Source of the DNA: Paenibacillus lutimineralis
GTDB taxonomy: Bacteria > Bacillota > Bacilli > Paenibacillales > Paenibacillaceae
Direction of reading: 5' to 3'
DNA length: 64,000 bases
NCBI RefSeq assembly: GCF_003991425.1
Contig: NZ_CP034346.1
Location: forward strand, 2,269,501-2,333,500
In this document: positions 1-7,881 of the stretch, in pieces
Layout: each line of letters opens with the position of its first letter
Position numbering within the stretch: the first letter of the stretch is position 1
The notes under the pieces: model-generated
Databases searched by the model: none
What the model was told of the DNA's origin: nothing
The model's input: the letters and a program-made list of their open reading frames with translations, nothing else
Program-made: the position numbers and the translations under genes

Positions 1-14
1 GGTATAAATGCCAT
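1..14 (-). CDS. Start of a gene running off the left edge
   Basis: An ATG on the minus strand at 14-12 is preceded by AAGGAGTG at a spacing of about 7 bases, which is a good ribosome site. Only four codons (M-A-F-I) lie in the window, so no function can be named. The gene would follow the 101-aa gene at 56-361 on the same strand at close spacing and may be cotranscribed with it. Confidence 0.35.
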
Positions 15-55
15 AAGACTTCACTCCTTAATTAGAGGATTAGGCTTGATCAGGC

Positions 56-361
56 CTATATTAATGAAATGGCGAGTAAATTGAACAGCACTAGGGGTAA
101 AACGAAATCGTTGTGGAAACCAGGAACAAAGCCGCGACAAGTCCCATGGCTTGGAAGTCTTAAGTATAAAATTCCCCTTTCGCAGTGGATAAGTAACCCT
201 TCAAAAACATCGCCATCCACTGTTTTCACTAGAACAAGTTTGTCAATATGGTTTTTACATATATTTTCTATGTGATCTTGAATGGATCTTAAGTTATGCA
301 TAGTAGTTGGATCCATTCGATACAGTGTTTGTTCTTGTTGCCCCTGTTGTTGCAAGCTCAT
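56..361 (-). CDS. Small protein of unknown function with an Sm-like stretch
   Basis: I do not recognise the family. The frame is open up to 463, but the best start is the ATG at 361, which has GGAGGT eight bases upstream; this gives 101 aa. The N-terminus is rich in Gln. Residues around 45-70 (KLVLVKTVDGDVFEGLL) have the strand-turn pattern of a small beta-barrel or Sm-like fold that packs against a membrane or RNA, but this is pattern only. The C-terminal 20 residues are hydrophobic and could be a membrane-associated tail. The gene lies just upstream of the minus-strand gene starting at 14, which suggests a two-gene unit. Confidence 0.5.
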   Translation of the reverse strand: MSLQQQGQQEQTLYRMDPTTMHNLRSIQDHIENICKNHIDKLVLVKTVDGDVFEGLLIHCERGILYLRLPSHGTCRGFVPGFHNDFVLPLVLFNLLAISLI

Positions 362-513
362 GGTCATGACCTCCATTTTAGACTCATTCATTTTCTCCAT
401 CGTATGCAGAAGCCTATAGGCGAGTGACGATTTGTGCATGCGATTGATAACATTGGCCTCCATTCTTTTAAACAGATCCGAAAGAGATCCGGTGAAAGGG
501 GGGGCGCATGTGT

Positions 514-684
514 TTATGGTGACATTATAACTGTGACTACACCCGTGAAAGCCTTGGTCCCATACTTGCTTTTATGTTTTACAAAACCTGTCTCTTGCTC
601 AAGCTGTTGAAGTATATGTGGAGATAGATATCGCTGTAGTTCTTCAGCGAACAAATGAAACTTATCTTGAATTGATAGATTCAT
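514..684 (-). pseudogene. N-terminal scrap of an IS4-family-like transposase
   Basis: The 56-codon minus-strand frame starts at 684. It contains a run resembling the N-terminus of IS4-type transposases: a phase with FHLFAEEL, then LSPHIL, then ETGFVKHKSKY. After about residue 45 the sequence stops resembling a transposase and a stop follows, so only the head of the gene survives. No terminal inverted repeats or catalytic DDE residues are present. It sits between the nitroreductase terminator and the 101-aa gene. The family assignment is from memory of the conserved N-terminus and is not verified. Confidence 0.45.
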
Positions 685-686
685 AC

Positions 687-736
687 AAAAACGCCATCCT
701 TTCCTATGATTCTACGGAAAGAATAGCGTTTTTTCC
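687..736 (-). terminator. Terminator after the nitroreductase gene
   Basis: A long imperfect hairpin (arms AACGCCATCCTTTCC and its near complement) has five T residues on the minus-strand side and six on the plus side. It can stop minus-strand transcripts from the nitroreductase gene and may work in both directions. Confidence 0.6.
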
Positions 737-760
737 TTATATAGAGGTAAACTTATATGA

Positions 761-1441
761 TTAAATCCATTCAACAATCGTATCCATAGTTTGTCTTGTT
801 TTTTTAAACTGTGGTTCTCCTTTACGATATCCAAATGCAACCATAACGGATACTTCAAGATGATCATCTTTTACAATTCCTTCTTCACGAAGCAGTGAGT
901 CTACTTTTTCTTTATCGAATCCTTCCATCGGACAAGAATCAATCCCAATTTGAGCAGCACTCGTCATCATATTACCTAAAGCAATATAAGATTGCTTTGA
1001 TGCCCAATCAAATACGGCCCGTTCGGAGTCTAACAAGTTAAAATCCGATTTTTGAAATGTTTTGAAGAATTCATATCTGATCTGTTGAGCTTCTTCAGGT
1101 AATCCAATAATATCTTTCATCATGTGTTGAATATACGCTGTATCATAGTGCATATCTTTGATATTTCTTGAAAGAATAATGACAAAATGACTTGCTGTTG
1201 AAAGCTGTCCTTGTGCTCCCCATGAATAGGGTAATAGTTTTTCTCTTAACTCTTTATTTTGTACCACAATAAATTTCCAAGGCTCATATCCAAAGGAAGA
1301 AGGAGATAATCTCCCTGTTTCTAAAATAAAATTGAAATCATCTTCAGAAATTTTCTTCATTGGATCAAACTCTTTACACGCGTGTCTAAAGTTAAAAGCC
1401 TCCATAATATTTTGTTTTGTATTTTGTATTGTATTAGTCAT
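761..1441 (-). CDS. Nitroreductase-family NAD(P)H-dependent oxidoreductase
   Basis: This 226-aa protein belongs to the flavin-dependent nitroreductase family, soluble FMN enzymes that use NAD(P)H to reduce nitro compounds or quinones. The N-terminal segment NFRHACKEFDP and the following LETGRLSPSSFGYEPWKF match the FMN-binding entry of YfkO/YdgI-like members. The C-terminal GYRKGEPQ is the usual closing motif. Length is normal. The frame extends to 1522, but the ATG at 1441 has AGAGGAGC just upstream, so I use it. The gene is divergent from an HxlR-family regulator at 1574, the classical layout for a redox- or quinone-sensing repressor and its detoxification target. The actual substrate is unknown. 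Confidence 0.85.
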   Translation of the reverse strand: MTNTIQNTKQNIMEAFNFRHACKEFDPMKKISEDDFNFILETGRLSPSSFGYEPWKFIVVQNKELREKLLPYSWGAQGQLSTASHFVIILSRNIKDMHYDTAYIQHMMKDIIGLPEEAQQIRYEFFKTFQKSDFNLLDSERAVFDWASKQSYIALGNMMTSAAQIGIDSCPMEGFDKEKVDSLLREEGIVKDDHLEVSVMVAFGYRKGEPQFKKTRQTMDTIVEWI

Positions 1442-1531
1442 AAAAGCTCCTCTATTCTTTTTATTAAATGATGATGTACCCAAATTATATTTTTTAAATA
1501 ACATCAGAACAAGTACGCACATTTTTGTGAT

Positions 1532-1553
1532 ATAGTATCAAAAAGTATACTAT
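1532..1553. promoter_or_regulatory. Candidate HxlR operator
   Basis: A perfect 7-bp inverted repeat, ATAGTAT-N8-ATACTAT, lies in the short gap between the divergent nitroreductase and HxlR genes. Known HxlR/YodB-type operators are similar TACTA-containing dyads in the same setting. The assignment to the neighbouring regulator is inferred. Confidence 0.55.
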
Positions 1554-1573
1554 TGTTAAGGGAGAGTCTTTTT

Positions 1574-1948
1574 ATGAGCAGTTCAAATGGAAATAATACA
1601 AATTATTCATTTTTAAATAAATATTCTTGCTCATTAGAAGCTACCGTCGAGGTAATCGGTGGAAAATGGAAGGGCGTTATTCTTTATCATTTATTAGATG
1701 GTAAGAAACGATTTAATGAATTAAAAAGATTAAAACCCAATATCACCCAAAGAATGTTAACACTTCAACTTAGAGAACTTGAAGCAGATGGTCTCATAAA
1801 TCGGAAGGTTTATCGTGAGGTACCCCCTAAAGTAGAATATTCGTTAACAGAACTTGGCGAGTCACTACGTCCGATTATCCTTTTAATGATGGAATGGGCG
1901 ACTAATAATATGGAGAAGGTTTTGGAAAACAGAGATAACGATGCGTAA
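1574..1948 (+). CDS. HxlR-family transcriptional regulator
   Basis: This 124-aa winged-helix protein has the HxlR (DUF24) signature: a conserved cysteine near the N-terminus (YSCSLEATVEVIGGKWKG), the helix RFNELKRLKPNITQRMLTLQLREL, and a wing with EVPPKVEYSLTELGESL. Members of this family sense electrophiles or disulfide stress through that cysteine and usually repress a divergent oxidoreductase. The start at 1574 is chosen because AAGGGAGA precedes it. The divergent nitroreductase at 761-1441 is the likely target, through the dyad at 1532-1553. Confidence 0.88.
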   Translation: MSSSNGNNTNYSFLNKYSCSLEATVEVIGGKWKGVILYHLLDGKKRFNELKRLKPNITQRMLTLQLRELEADGLINRKVYREVPPKVEYSLTELGESLRPIILLMMEWATNNMEKVLENRDNDA

Positions 1949-2112
1949 GGCACCCAACAGTGGCCATCTTTGCGTATCGCAATATCAATTATAAAGACAT
2001 CAATATCCTCAGACGAATGCTCGCGCCTCTAATTTCATTTTTAAGACACTATGTACAGGCCTCTTGTCATATATCTAGAAGGTAGGTGTAATGAGGGAGG
2101 TGCAATGAGCGT

Positions 2113-2400
2113 TTGAGTTACCAACAGTTTGGCATTAGTCCGCAGTTAGTAGAGCGGATAAAGCTTAAAATGAAGAATCCGGCCACGAAGGATCGAATCA
2201 AGAATTTGGTGGACGGTTTAACAAAATCCGATTTGCAGGATCGTGTGAAGGTACGCCGGCTTGTCAAGTCAGCAGCAGGGATTCTGAATGAGCGATTGAC
2301 GAGCGTACAGGAAGAGCAGATTGTCTCATTTGTAGTTGCCCAGAAAATCGATCCACGTAATACATTTCACCTGATTAAGCTGTGGGGAATGTTTCGATAG
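2113..2400 (+). CDS. Stage VI sporulation protein F-like
   Basis: This 95-aa protein is recognised as the SpoVIF/YjcC type of small spore-forming Firmicutes protein. It shows conserved blocks near VERIKLKMKNPATKDRIK, the middle VRRLVKSAAGILNERL and the C-terminal DPRNTFHLIKLWGMFR. In Bacillus, SpoVIF is needed for proper spore-coat formation. No membrane segments are seen. The start is a TTG at 2113 with GGAGGTG about ten bases upstream; no in-frame ATG fits. It is a single gene closed by a terminator at 2414-2451. Family recall is moderately certain. Confidence 0.6.
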   Translation: MSYQQFGISPQLVERIKLKMKNPATKDRIKNLVDGLTKSDLQDRVKVRRLVKSAAGILNERLTSVQEEQIVSFVVAQKIDPRNTFHLIKLWGMFR

Positions 2401-2413
2401 CGGTAAAACCAAG

Positions 2414-2451
2414 AAGTGAGGGTTCTTGTATTAAGGGCCTTCACTTTTTTT
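2414..2451 (+). terminator. Rho-independent terminator after the SpoVIF-like gene
   Basis: The arms AAGTGAGGG and CCTTCACTT form a hairpin followed by a run of seven T residues. Confidence 0.7.
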
Positions 2452-2516
2452 GTTATGAGGTACGTAGGTTCCTTCTTTACTTCATAGATGCCGATCGGTA
2501 TAATTCGAACCAATGA

Positions 2517-3353
2517 ATGTTTACATATTACTCTACCGTAATGGACGGGAAGGAGAAGCTGGAATTGCATGTGTTTGGTTTCCCCTACGAGCTCATATTA
2601 TATTTTAGTCGGGATCATATCTCTTTTCTCACGAACAAGGTAGATGCCGACGATCACAGCCATCATTACATACAGTTCACAGTAGGACTTGAACAGCCAG
2701 TGTCTATTACGGTGGAAGGACAGCCGATACAAGCTTCGGGACTCTTTCTTCAATCCAGTGTGATTCATCAATTGCAGGGGCATCAGCAATGGCAATGGTA
2801 CATGCTGATCAATCCTGAATCAACCTTGGGAGAGTTAGTGAAACGGGCATATTTGCAGGATTCAAATGTCTGTGTATTAGGACAAGATCAGGTTGACCAA
2901 CTGCGGCAGCTTGCTACTAAGCAATTGTATTCGATAACTAGCCAGGATGATTACAACCAGAGCGTAAGAAGGTTTATGCAAATTTTACGGCTGCAGGAAC
3001 AGGATCATGAATTTGAGTCAGACCCGGATGACCGCATTGGTGACGTATTGCTCGCCATCGAGATGTTTCCGTCCCATGATCTGACGGTTAGAGCGCTCAG
3101 CCAGCATATGTATATTTCCGAGAGCCGATTATCTCATATTTTCAAACAAAAGGTAGGTATATCACTGGCAAGCTACATTGTACATCATAAATTAAGAACG
3201 GCATTCCAGGCGATTTTCAGTGGGGTATCGATGACAGAGGCTGCGGTTGAGGCTGGCTTCAGCAGTTCCTCCCATTTCTCCAAGACGGTTAGGGATAAGC
3301 TGGGTATGACTGCTCGCTCCATCGTGCAGAATAGCAGATTTTTGAAAGTGTAA
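2517..3353 (+). CDS. AraC-family transcriptional regulator
   Basis: This protein of about 278 aa has a variable N-terminal domain, probably a cupin-like ligand domain (residues 1-130), and a C-terminal AraC/XylS double helix-turn-helix. The latter is visible as LTVRALSQHMYISESRLSHIFKQ followed by MTEAAVEAGFSSSSHFSKT. The second motif is the hallmark of the family. No ribosome site decides between starts at 2517 and 2541. A TATAAT at 2499-2504 would leave an almost leaderless mRNA for the first and a short leader for the second. No obvious target gene is attached, so the effector is unknown. Confidence 0.8.
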   Translation: MFTYYSTVMDGKEKLELHVFGFPYELILYFSRDHISFLTNKVDADDHSHHYIQFTVGLEQPVSITVEGQPIQASGLFLQSSVIHQLQGHQQWQWYMLINPESTLGELVKRAYLQDSNVCVLGQDQVDQLRQLATKQLYSITSQDDYNQSVRRFMQILRLQEQDHEFESDPDDRIGDVLLAIEMFPSHDLTVRALSQHMYISESRLSHIFKQKVGISLASYIVHHKLRTAFQAIFSGVSMTEAAVEAGFSSSSHFSKTVRDKLGMTARSIVQNSRFLKV

Positions 3354-3384
3354 TGATCTTCACTCCCTTATACTAATAGTGCGT

Positions 3385-3551
3385 GTTCAAAAAGTCAGAC
3401 TTTCAACACCGAGAAGGTGGGATGAAGCTAGGGCCTGAGGAGCGGAGCGTACGTTTTGGGTACGAGAGCACCGGAAGGCCCGGGTGAATTCAAGATTCGA
3501 TGCCCGGTTACTTCTTGATTCACTTCGTGATCAGAGGGGGACTTTTTGAAC
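3385..3551. repeat. Intergenic repeat with GTTCAAAAAGTC/GACTTTTTGAAC ends, copy 1
   Basis: This 167-bp block is bounded by a perfect 12-bp inverted repeat, GTTCAAAAAGTC at 3385-3396 and its complement at 3540-3551. It has no coding frame. A related shorter copy lies at 48691-48807 and shares the ends plus the inner CACTTC-TTGATTCAC-GTGATCAG block. The pattern suggests a dispersed, MITE-like or structured intergenic repeat. Confidence 0.6.
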
Positions 3552-3582
3552 AACCTCTAATAAGCAAAAAGGGGGGATGACC

Positions 3583-4287
3583 ATGGAAGCATTCTTGCAA
3601 GCTACAGCTTTAGTAGACTATACCCATCCATCGATTAGGCAACTCATAACGGAGAAGGGATGGAACGAGCTTACCGAATACGAAAAAATTCGTCAAATCT
3701 ACGATTATGTAAGAAATCAGATCAAATTCGGCTACAACCGCGGCGATGACATTCCCGCTTCGGAGGTGCTTGCTGACGGATATGGGCAATGCAATACCAA
3801 AAGCATTCTATTGATGGCGCTGCTGCGGGGCGCCAGAATTCCGTGCCGGATTCATGGCTTTTATATCGATAAAAAAATGCAAAAGGGCGCGCTTACCGGC
3901 ATCATCTATACCTTTGCACCTGCAAATATCGTTCATGCGTGGACCGAAGTATGGTTTGAAGGGAAATGGGTAGCTTTGGAGGGTGTCATTATCGATGATC
4001 CTTATCTCAAGCAGGTGCAGGATAGACTCTGCAGCTATAACGGAGGGTATATCGGCTACGGAATTGCCATTAAAGATAAAGCGGGCATCAATCTATGCTG
4101 GCGCGGTGAGAGCACCTATATTCAGAGCTTCTCGATTACCGAAGATTTAGGGTATTTCGACCATCCTGATGAATTTTTCGCCAAGTATAACAATGTCAAA
4201 GCCCCTGTGAAAAAGTGGTTATTAAATCTGCTGCGCAAACGGATTAACCGGCAGACGGATGCGATTCGTAAGGGCAGCATGAAATAA
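3583..4287 (+). CDS. Transglutaminase-like domain protein
   Basis: This 234-aa soluble protein carries a transglutaminase/protease-like fold. The catalytic cysteine is in YGQCNTKS (about residue 72), the histidine in IVHAWTEVWFEGKW (about residue 114) and the acidic residue in the following VIIDDPYL block, giving a Cys-His-Asp triad in the family order. There is no signal peptide, so it should act in the cytoplasm. The start is at the second ATG (3583) because GGGGGG lies directly before the first one at 3577. A terminator follows, so the gene is probably monocistronic. The biological substrate is unknown; such proteins may crosslink or hydrolyse peptides. Confidence 0.75.
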   Translation: MEAFLQATALVDYTHPSIRQLITEKGWNELTEYEKIRQIYDYVRNQIKFGYNRGDDIPASEVLADGYGQCNTKSILLMALLRGARIPCRIHGFYIDKKMQKGALTGIIYTFAPANIVHAWTEVWFEGKWVALEGVIIDDPYLKQVQDRLCSYNGGYIGYGIAIKDKAGINLCWRGESTYIQSFSITEDLGYFDHPDEFFAKYNNVKAPVKKWLLNLLRKRINRQTDAIRKGSMK

Positions 4288-4293
4288 AAGATG

Positions 4294-4326
4294 AGGTTAG
4301 CCTGGTGTGACAGGCTGGCCTTTTTA
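4294..4326 (+). terminator. Terminator after the transglutaminase-like gene
   Basis: AGGTTAGCCTG and CAGGCTGGCCT pair around a six-base loop, with G-U pairs, and are followed by TTTTT. Confidence 0.65.
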
Positions 4327-4396
4327 TTAGCGATATAGGGCTCCATAATATTACACCTGCACCTTGCCTTTTTACAGAAATTGCTGTATTTTTATA

Positions 4397-4416
4397 TTGA
4401 CATGATAGTAGGTCAA
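4397..4416. promoter_or_regulatory. Candidate operator upstream of the TetR gene
   Basis: TTGAC-N10-GTCAA forms a short dyad 15 bp before the TetR start codon and overlaps a plausible promoter. TetR proteins usually autorepress through such dyads. This is inference from position and symmetry only. Confidence 0.35.
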
Positions 4417-4431
4417 AAAAAGGAGGCCGAC

Positions 4432-5112
4432 ATGACTCCCCGTACAAAAGCGCAAAATGAAGAAATTCGAAATCGGCGAGTTGCCGAAATCATTCATGCG
4501 GCGGCTGATGTTTATTTGGATAAGGGCATGCTGTTGGAAATTCGTGATGTTGCCCGCTTGGCTGGCTTAGGTTATGGAACGGTATATCATTACTATAAGA
4601 ATAAAATAGACTTAATGCATGATTTGTTGTGGCAAGCTTTGGAGCGGAGTGCGGTGACTGTCGATCGATTAATTAATGAATCGCGGACGGCTTCCGGTGG
4701 GAGACTTCCATATACCGTGGAAATATCGGGAGTCATGACCGTGGCGAGGACCAAAGAAATAGAACATAAGCTCTGGCATGCTCTTGTTACAGATCTCTTG
4801 AAGTCGTGGGCGGAGGATCATGCCGCGTATTTGGTGTTCCAGCTTGGTAATGAGGATTACCGTCAGCTTCCCGAGGAACAGGCTTTGCCTCTAATTAAGG
4901 CATACCAGGAACATATTGTGATTCCTCTATCACATCTAATTGAACAGGGGGAATCAAGGGCTGCCCTAGGCATGTTTGACCTGGATGCAGAGAACAAGAC
5001 GCGGATGCTGTTATCGGCGATGACCGGCTGCACTATGCTGCCTCTTCGGCGAGGGATGCTGTCCACCGAAGCGGAGGGAATTTCTAGCTTTCTATGTGCC
5101 GGACTGGCCTGA
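4432..5112 (+). CDS. TetR-family transcriptional regulator
   Basis: This 226-aa protein has an N-terminal TetR helix-turn-helix: AAADVYLDKG, then IRDVARLAGLGYGTVYHYYKNK, at about residues 22-60. An all-helical ligand domain of normal length follows. The start at 4432 is fixed by AAAGGAGG seven bases upstream. The next gene, a methionine aminopeptidase, starts about 120 bp downstream without a clear terminator, so read-through is possible, but a functional link is not obvious. The ligand is unknown. Confidence 0.82.
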   Translation: MTPRTKAQNEEIRNRRVAEIIHAAADVYLDKGMLLEIRDVARLAGLGYGTVYHYYKNKIDLMHDLLWQALERSAVTVDRLINESRTASGGRLPYTVEISGVMTVARTKEIEHKLWHALVTDLLKSWAEDHAAYLVFQLGNEDYRQLPEEQALPLIKAYQEHIVIPLSHLIEQGESRAALGMFDLDAENKTRMLLSAMTGCTMLPLRRGMLSTEAEGISSFLCAGLA

Positions 5113-5234
5113 TGGTCGCCGGTTTGGGCCAGTAAGTAGGCTCTCGATTTCCGTCTATCCATGGATGGAACCATCCGCCGTATGAAGGCCAAAGGGCATA
5201 CAGATGTCCGAAAATGAAGGAGTGGAAGAGAAAG

Positions 5235-5981
5235 ATGATTATTTTAAAGTCAGCAAGAGAGATTGAAGAAATGAAATCGGCGGGCCAAATTGTGGCTGAT
5301 TGCCATCGCGAGGTTGCGAAGCTGATTAAGCCAGGGATTACGACTCAGGAGATCAATGATTTCGTGGCTAGACATATTATTAAGCTTGGCGCCAAGCAGT
5401 TCACAAAAGGATATAACGGCTTCCCCGCAGAAACCTGTGCATCAGTAAATGATGTCGTAGCTCATGGCTTCCCTGGCAAAAAGCCACTACAGGAAGGGGA
5501 TCTGCTCAAGCTTGATATCGTTGCTGAATACGACGGCTGGTTTGGCGATTCTTGCTGGACTTATGCTATCGGTCAGATTAGCCCTGAGGTGGAGCGGTTG
5601 ATGAAGGTGACGAAGGAATGCCTCGATATCGGGATAAGCAAGGCCCTGCCTGGAAACCGTCTCGGCGACGTAACATCGGCGATTCAACAGCATGCCGAAT
5701 CGAACGGCTTCTCGGTTGTACGCGATTTGTTGGCGCACGGGGTTGGGCGCAGCCTGCATGAGGATCCGAACTTTGAGCATATCGGTGTGGCCGGGAAAGG
5801 TGTGCGTCTAAGAGAGGGCATGGTATTTACGATCGAGCCGATGATTAATCAAGGTACGTTTCGGATTACGATCGACGAAGATGGATGGACAGCCAGAACG
5901 GCTGACGGCAAGCTCTCTGCCCAATACGAGCATACTCTGGCACTGACTCAGGACGGTCCGCTCGTATTGACCGCCCATTAA
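5235..5981 (+). CDS. map: Type I methionine aminopeptidase
   Basis: This 248-aa cytosolic metalloprotease removes the initiator methionine from nascent proteins. The five metal ligands of the type I family are visible: Asp in LKLDIVAEYDGWFGDSCW (two Asp), His in LAHGVGRSLHEDP, Glu in FTIEPMI and Glu in QYEHTLALT. The substrate-site VAHGF is also present. The family N-terminus IILKSAREIEEMKSAG starts at the ATG at 5235; an upstream in-frame ATG at 5214 has no better ribosome site. The gene stands apart from the ribosomal-protein operon, so it is probably a second copy such as the YflG type of Bacillus. A terminator follows at 6020. Confidence 0.9.
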   Translation: MIILKSAREIEEMKSAGQIVADCHREVAKLIKPGITTQEINDFVARHIIKLGAKQFTKGYNGFPAETCASVNDVVAHGFPGKKPLQEGDLLKLDIVAEYDGWFGDSCWTYAIGQISPEVERLMKVTKECLDIGISKALPGNRLGDVTSAIQQHAESNGFSVVRDLLAHGVGRSLHEDPNFEHIGVAGKGVRLREGMVFTIEPMINQGTFRITIDEDGWTARTADGKLSAQYEHTLALTQDGPLVLTAH

Positions 5982-6019
5982 TAAATAGGATTGCCATTCT
6001 AAGTAATTAATTCATGCAG

Positions 6020-6054
6020 AACCGGTCAAGCTTAAGGGCTTGAACGGTTTTTTT
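6020..6054 (+). terminator. Terminator after map
   Basis: AACCGGTCAAGC and GCTTGAACGGTT pair with one mismatch around a six-base loop, followed by seven T residues. Confidence 0.8.
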
Positions 6055-6092
6055 CATTTGCCCGAATAACCAGTAATAACCTGTTGTCAGGG

Positions 6093-6136
6093 GGAATATT
6101 TGTTCGTATTATGAATATAATAGGAACAAACGTTCT
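6093..6136 (+). promoter_or_regulatory. SOS promoter with two LexA boxes
   Basis: GGAACAAACGTTCT at 6123-6136 fits the Gram-positive LexA/DinR box. A weaker box, GGAATATTTGTTCG, lies at 6093-6106, exactly 30 bp upstream. TATAAT at 6116-6121 sits between them, so LexA would cover both the -35 side and the start site. The promoter of the second uvrX (15781-15824) has the same two-box arrangement with the same 30-bp spacing. Confidence 0.75.
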
Positions 6137-6152
6137 TGTAGAAGGTGAGCTT

Positions 6153-6185
6153 ATGATTTACAGTGTGCGAAGTGGGCTGCGATGA
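6153..6185 (+). CDS. Ten-codon leader peptide, likely translational coupling
   Basis: A ten-codon frame (MIYSVRSGLR) starts at 6153 behind a good GAAGGTGAGC ribosome site and stops in an ATGA overlap with the next gene at 6182. The next gene has no clear ribosome site of its own, so this mini-frame may feed ribosomes into it. Either coupling, or truncation of a once longer N-terminus, could explain it. Confidence 0.4.
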   Translation: MIYSVRSGLR

Positions 6186-6592
6186 GTCCAATTCCTTGGC
6201 AGACGCCGGAAGAGGCGGGGTTCGTGAAAGCATCGGTTCTGCTGCCGATGGTTCTAGATGTACTGGAACGGGATCGCGCAGCGGTAGTCCGGGCAGAGTT
6301 GAAGCTGCCGGAGATATATGGCGAATTAATTGATTCGCTGCAAAAGGCAGTTATGGAGGAGTTATCCCAGGCTAGGCAGGGGCTACGGCAGCATGGAATG
6401 AAGATCTATAAGGAGCGCCGGACGGTGCTTGGCATCGAGGCAAGCTATTTATGCCGAGGGTACCATTATGAATTTTCTATGCTATGGGGGCTCGTCAAAG
6501 CGGAGATCCTGCAGAGGATTCGCGGTTATCTGAGCGTCTCTTCGGGCGGCTTCTCAGAAGTCAATGATGCAAAAGAAGGGGATGGCTCATGA
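6182..6592 (+). CDS. SOS-operon protein related to the C-terminal part of the YolD-like protein at 14035
   Basis: This 136-aa protein is first in a LexA-controlled operon and overlaps the start of the split uvrX by ATGA. Residues 20-120 (LLPMVLDVLERD through SYLCRGYHYEFSMLWGLVKAEILQRI) align along their length with residues 55-155 of the protein at 14035-14508 (LLPMILTIVDKN through VCRGYEDTFAMMRDVARAEI). That protein also carries a YolD N-terminal motif, which is absent here. YolD-type proteins accompany UvrX/YqjW polymerases in Firmicutes. The role is probably accessory to translesion synthesis, but this is inferred from neighbours. Confidence 0.65.
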   Translation: MSPIPWQTPEEAGFVKASVLLPMVLDVLERDRAAVVRAELKLPEIYGELIDSLQKAVMEELSQARQGLRQHGMKIYKERRTVLGIEASYLCRGYHYEFSMLWGLVKAEILQRIRGYLSVSSGGFSEVNDAKEGDGS

Positions 6593-6624
6593 AGCAGAAG
6601 GAGCGCGTCATTATGATGGGGGAC
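6589..6624 (+). pseudogene. uvrX: 5' fragment of a split uvrX (first 12 codons)
   Basis: Twelve codons starting at the ATGA overlap read MKQKERVIMMGD. This lines up with the N-terminus of the intact UvrX at 15758 (EPVIMLAD). The frame then runs into foreign AT-rich sequence and stops at 6639. The matching remainder, beginning with the codons for CQSFYASVEKA, is at 36187-37389. Joining 6624 to 36187 restores an uninterrupted frame through the catalytic aspartate. Confidence 0.8.
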
Positions 6625-6782
6625 ATATATGTACTATTATAATAAGGAGTCTTTAACGTATATAATGTTAGAGAACTTCTTATTTTTTATCTATATAGAT
6701 TAATTAAACAACCCTATATTCTATAGTTAACAACGTTTATAATGATAAGAATAAGTATATGGCTTTGGGGATGATACGGCTC

Positions 6783-7874
6783 ATGCGTGTTCAAGAAGTA
6801 TACATTAACGATACACCCGACAATACAAAAGTTAGATATATTCTGCTTAACTCTATCAATGAAACGGTTCTACCTGTTATTCGTTATTTGAAATACTTAG
6901 ATGCAACCGGTAAAAGTCAAAACACTTTAAAATCATACTGTTATCATTTAAAGCTATATTTCGAATTCTTAGAAATACAAGAAGTAGACTATCAGGCAGC
7001 AGATCTTCAATTACTAATTAAGTTTATAAGTTGGCTTAGATCCCCATATCAATCTATTGATATTAAGTCTATAAAGCCTGTTAACGCTAAGCGAAAAGAA
7101 TCCACAATAAACATAATTGTATCTTGCGTAGTAGGATTCTATGAATATTTATCAAGGATTGATGCAGGTAATCCCAATATCCCTGATGCTAGTAAAAAAG
7201 CATCCTCTCCATTGGGAATATCCTACAAACCATTCCTCTACCATATTACCAAGGGCAAGAACATTGATAAGAACGTTCTGAAGATAAAAGAACCGACTAG
7301 AGCAATTAAAACGTTGAGTAATGGACAAATTTCAGCGCTTAATGAGGCATGTAACAATCTCAGAGATAAGCTATTAATACATGTACTTTATGAGGGAGGA
7401 CTACGTATATCGGAGGCTCTTTCATTGTGGATTGAAGATTTTAATATCAGTCAAAATACAATAACAATTAGGAATTCAAAAACCCCATCTGGTGTTCGAA
7501 CTGTTTATGTAACGGAGAACACTATGAATTTATTTCAGGATTACATATATACGTTTCATTCTGATGAGGTAGATTCAAATTTCGTATTTATTAACCTTCG
7601 TGGAAAATATAAGGGTGACCCCCTAAAATACTCAGCGGTATATTCACTAGTTAAACGATTAAGAAAGAAAGTCAATTTAGACTTTACCCCACACATGCTT
7701 CGACATACTTATGCAACCGAACTTCATAATCAGGGGATTGACGCTGCAATTCTTCAAAAACTATTGGGACATTCACAAGTCCAAACTACCATACAGCTTT
7801 ATGTTCACCCTTCTGATGAACTCATTCGTGGTGAATGGCTAAGGGCACAACAAAAAAATAAATCCAAGGAATGA
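6783..7874 (+). CDS. tnpA: Tn554-type transposase A, tyrosine recombinase
   Basis: This 363-aa tyrosine recombinase has an N-terminal SAM-like DNA-binding domain (about residues 25-140) and a catalytic domain. The catalytic set is visible: Arg in YEGGLRISEALSL, His-x-x-Arg in HMLRHTYATELH, the later GHSQVQTTIQLY with the nucleophilic Tyr, and an intervening lysine region. The length matches Tn554 TnpA (about 361 aa). The frame opens at 6759, but the ATG at 6783 has GGGGATGA upstream and gives the usual MRVQEV start. It is the first gene of a tnpA-tnpB-tnpB2-tnpC set. TnpA and TnpB are both needed for Tn554 transposition. Confidence 0.85.
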   Translation: MRVQEVYINDTPDNTKVRYILLNSINETVLPVIRYLKYLDATGKSQNTLKSYCYHLKLYFEFLEIQEVDYQAADLQLLIKFISWLRSPYQSIDIKSIKPVNAKRKESTINIIVSCVVGFYEYLSRIDAGNPNIPDASKKASSPLGISYKPFLYHITKGKNIDKNVLKIKEPTRAIKTLSNGQISALNEACNNLRDKLLIHVLYEGGLRISEALSLWIEDFNISQNTITIRNSKTPSGVRTVYVTENTMNLFQDYIYTFHSDEVDSNFVFINLRGKYKGDPLKYSAVYSLVKRLRKKVNLDFTPHMLRHTYATELHNQGIDAAILQKLLGHSQVQTTIQLYVHPSDELIRGEWLRAQQKNKSKE

Positions 7875-7881
7875 TGATCTT

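Noticed and set aside
1949..2112. Possible insertion-sequence remnant before the SpoVIF-like gene
   Set aside because: Short repeated-looking pieces (GCGTAAGGCACC and TTTGCGTATCGC) were noted, but no transposase piece or terminal repeat could be shown.
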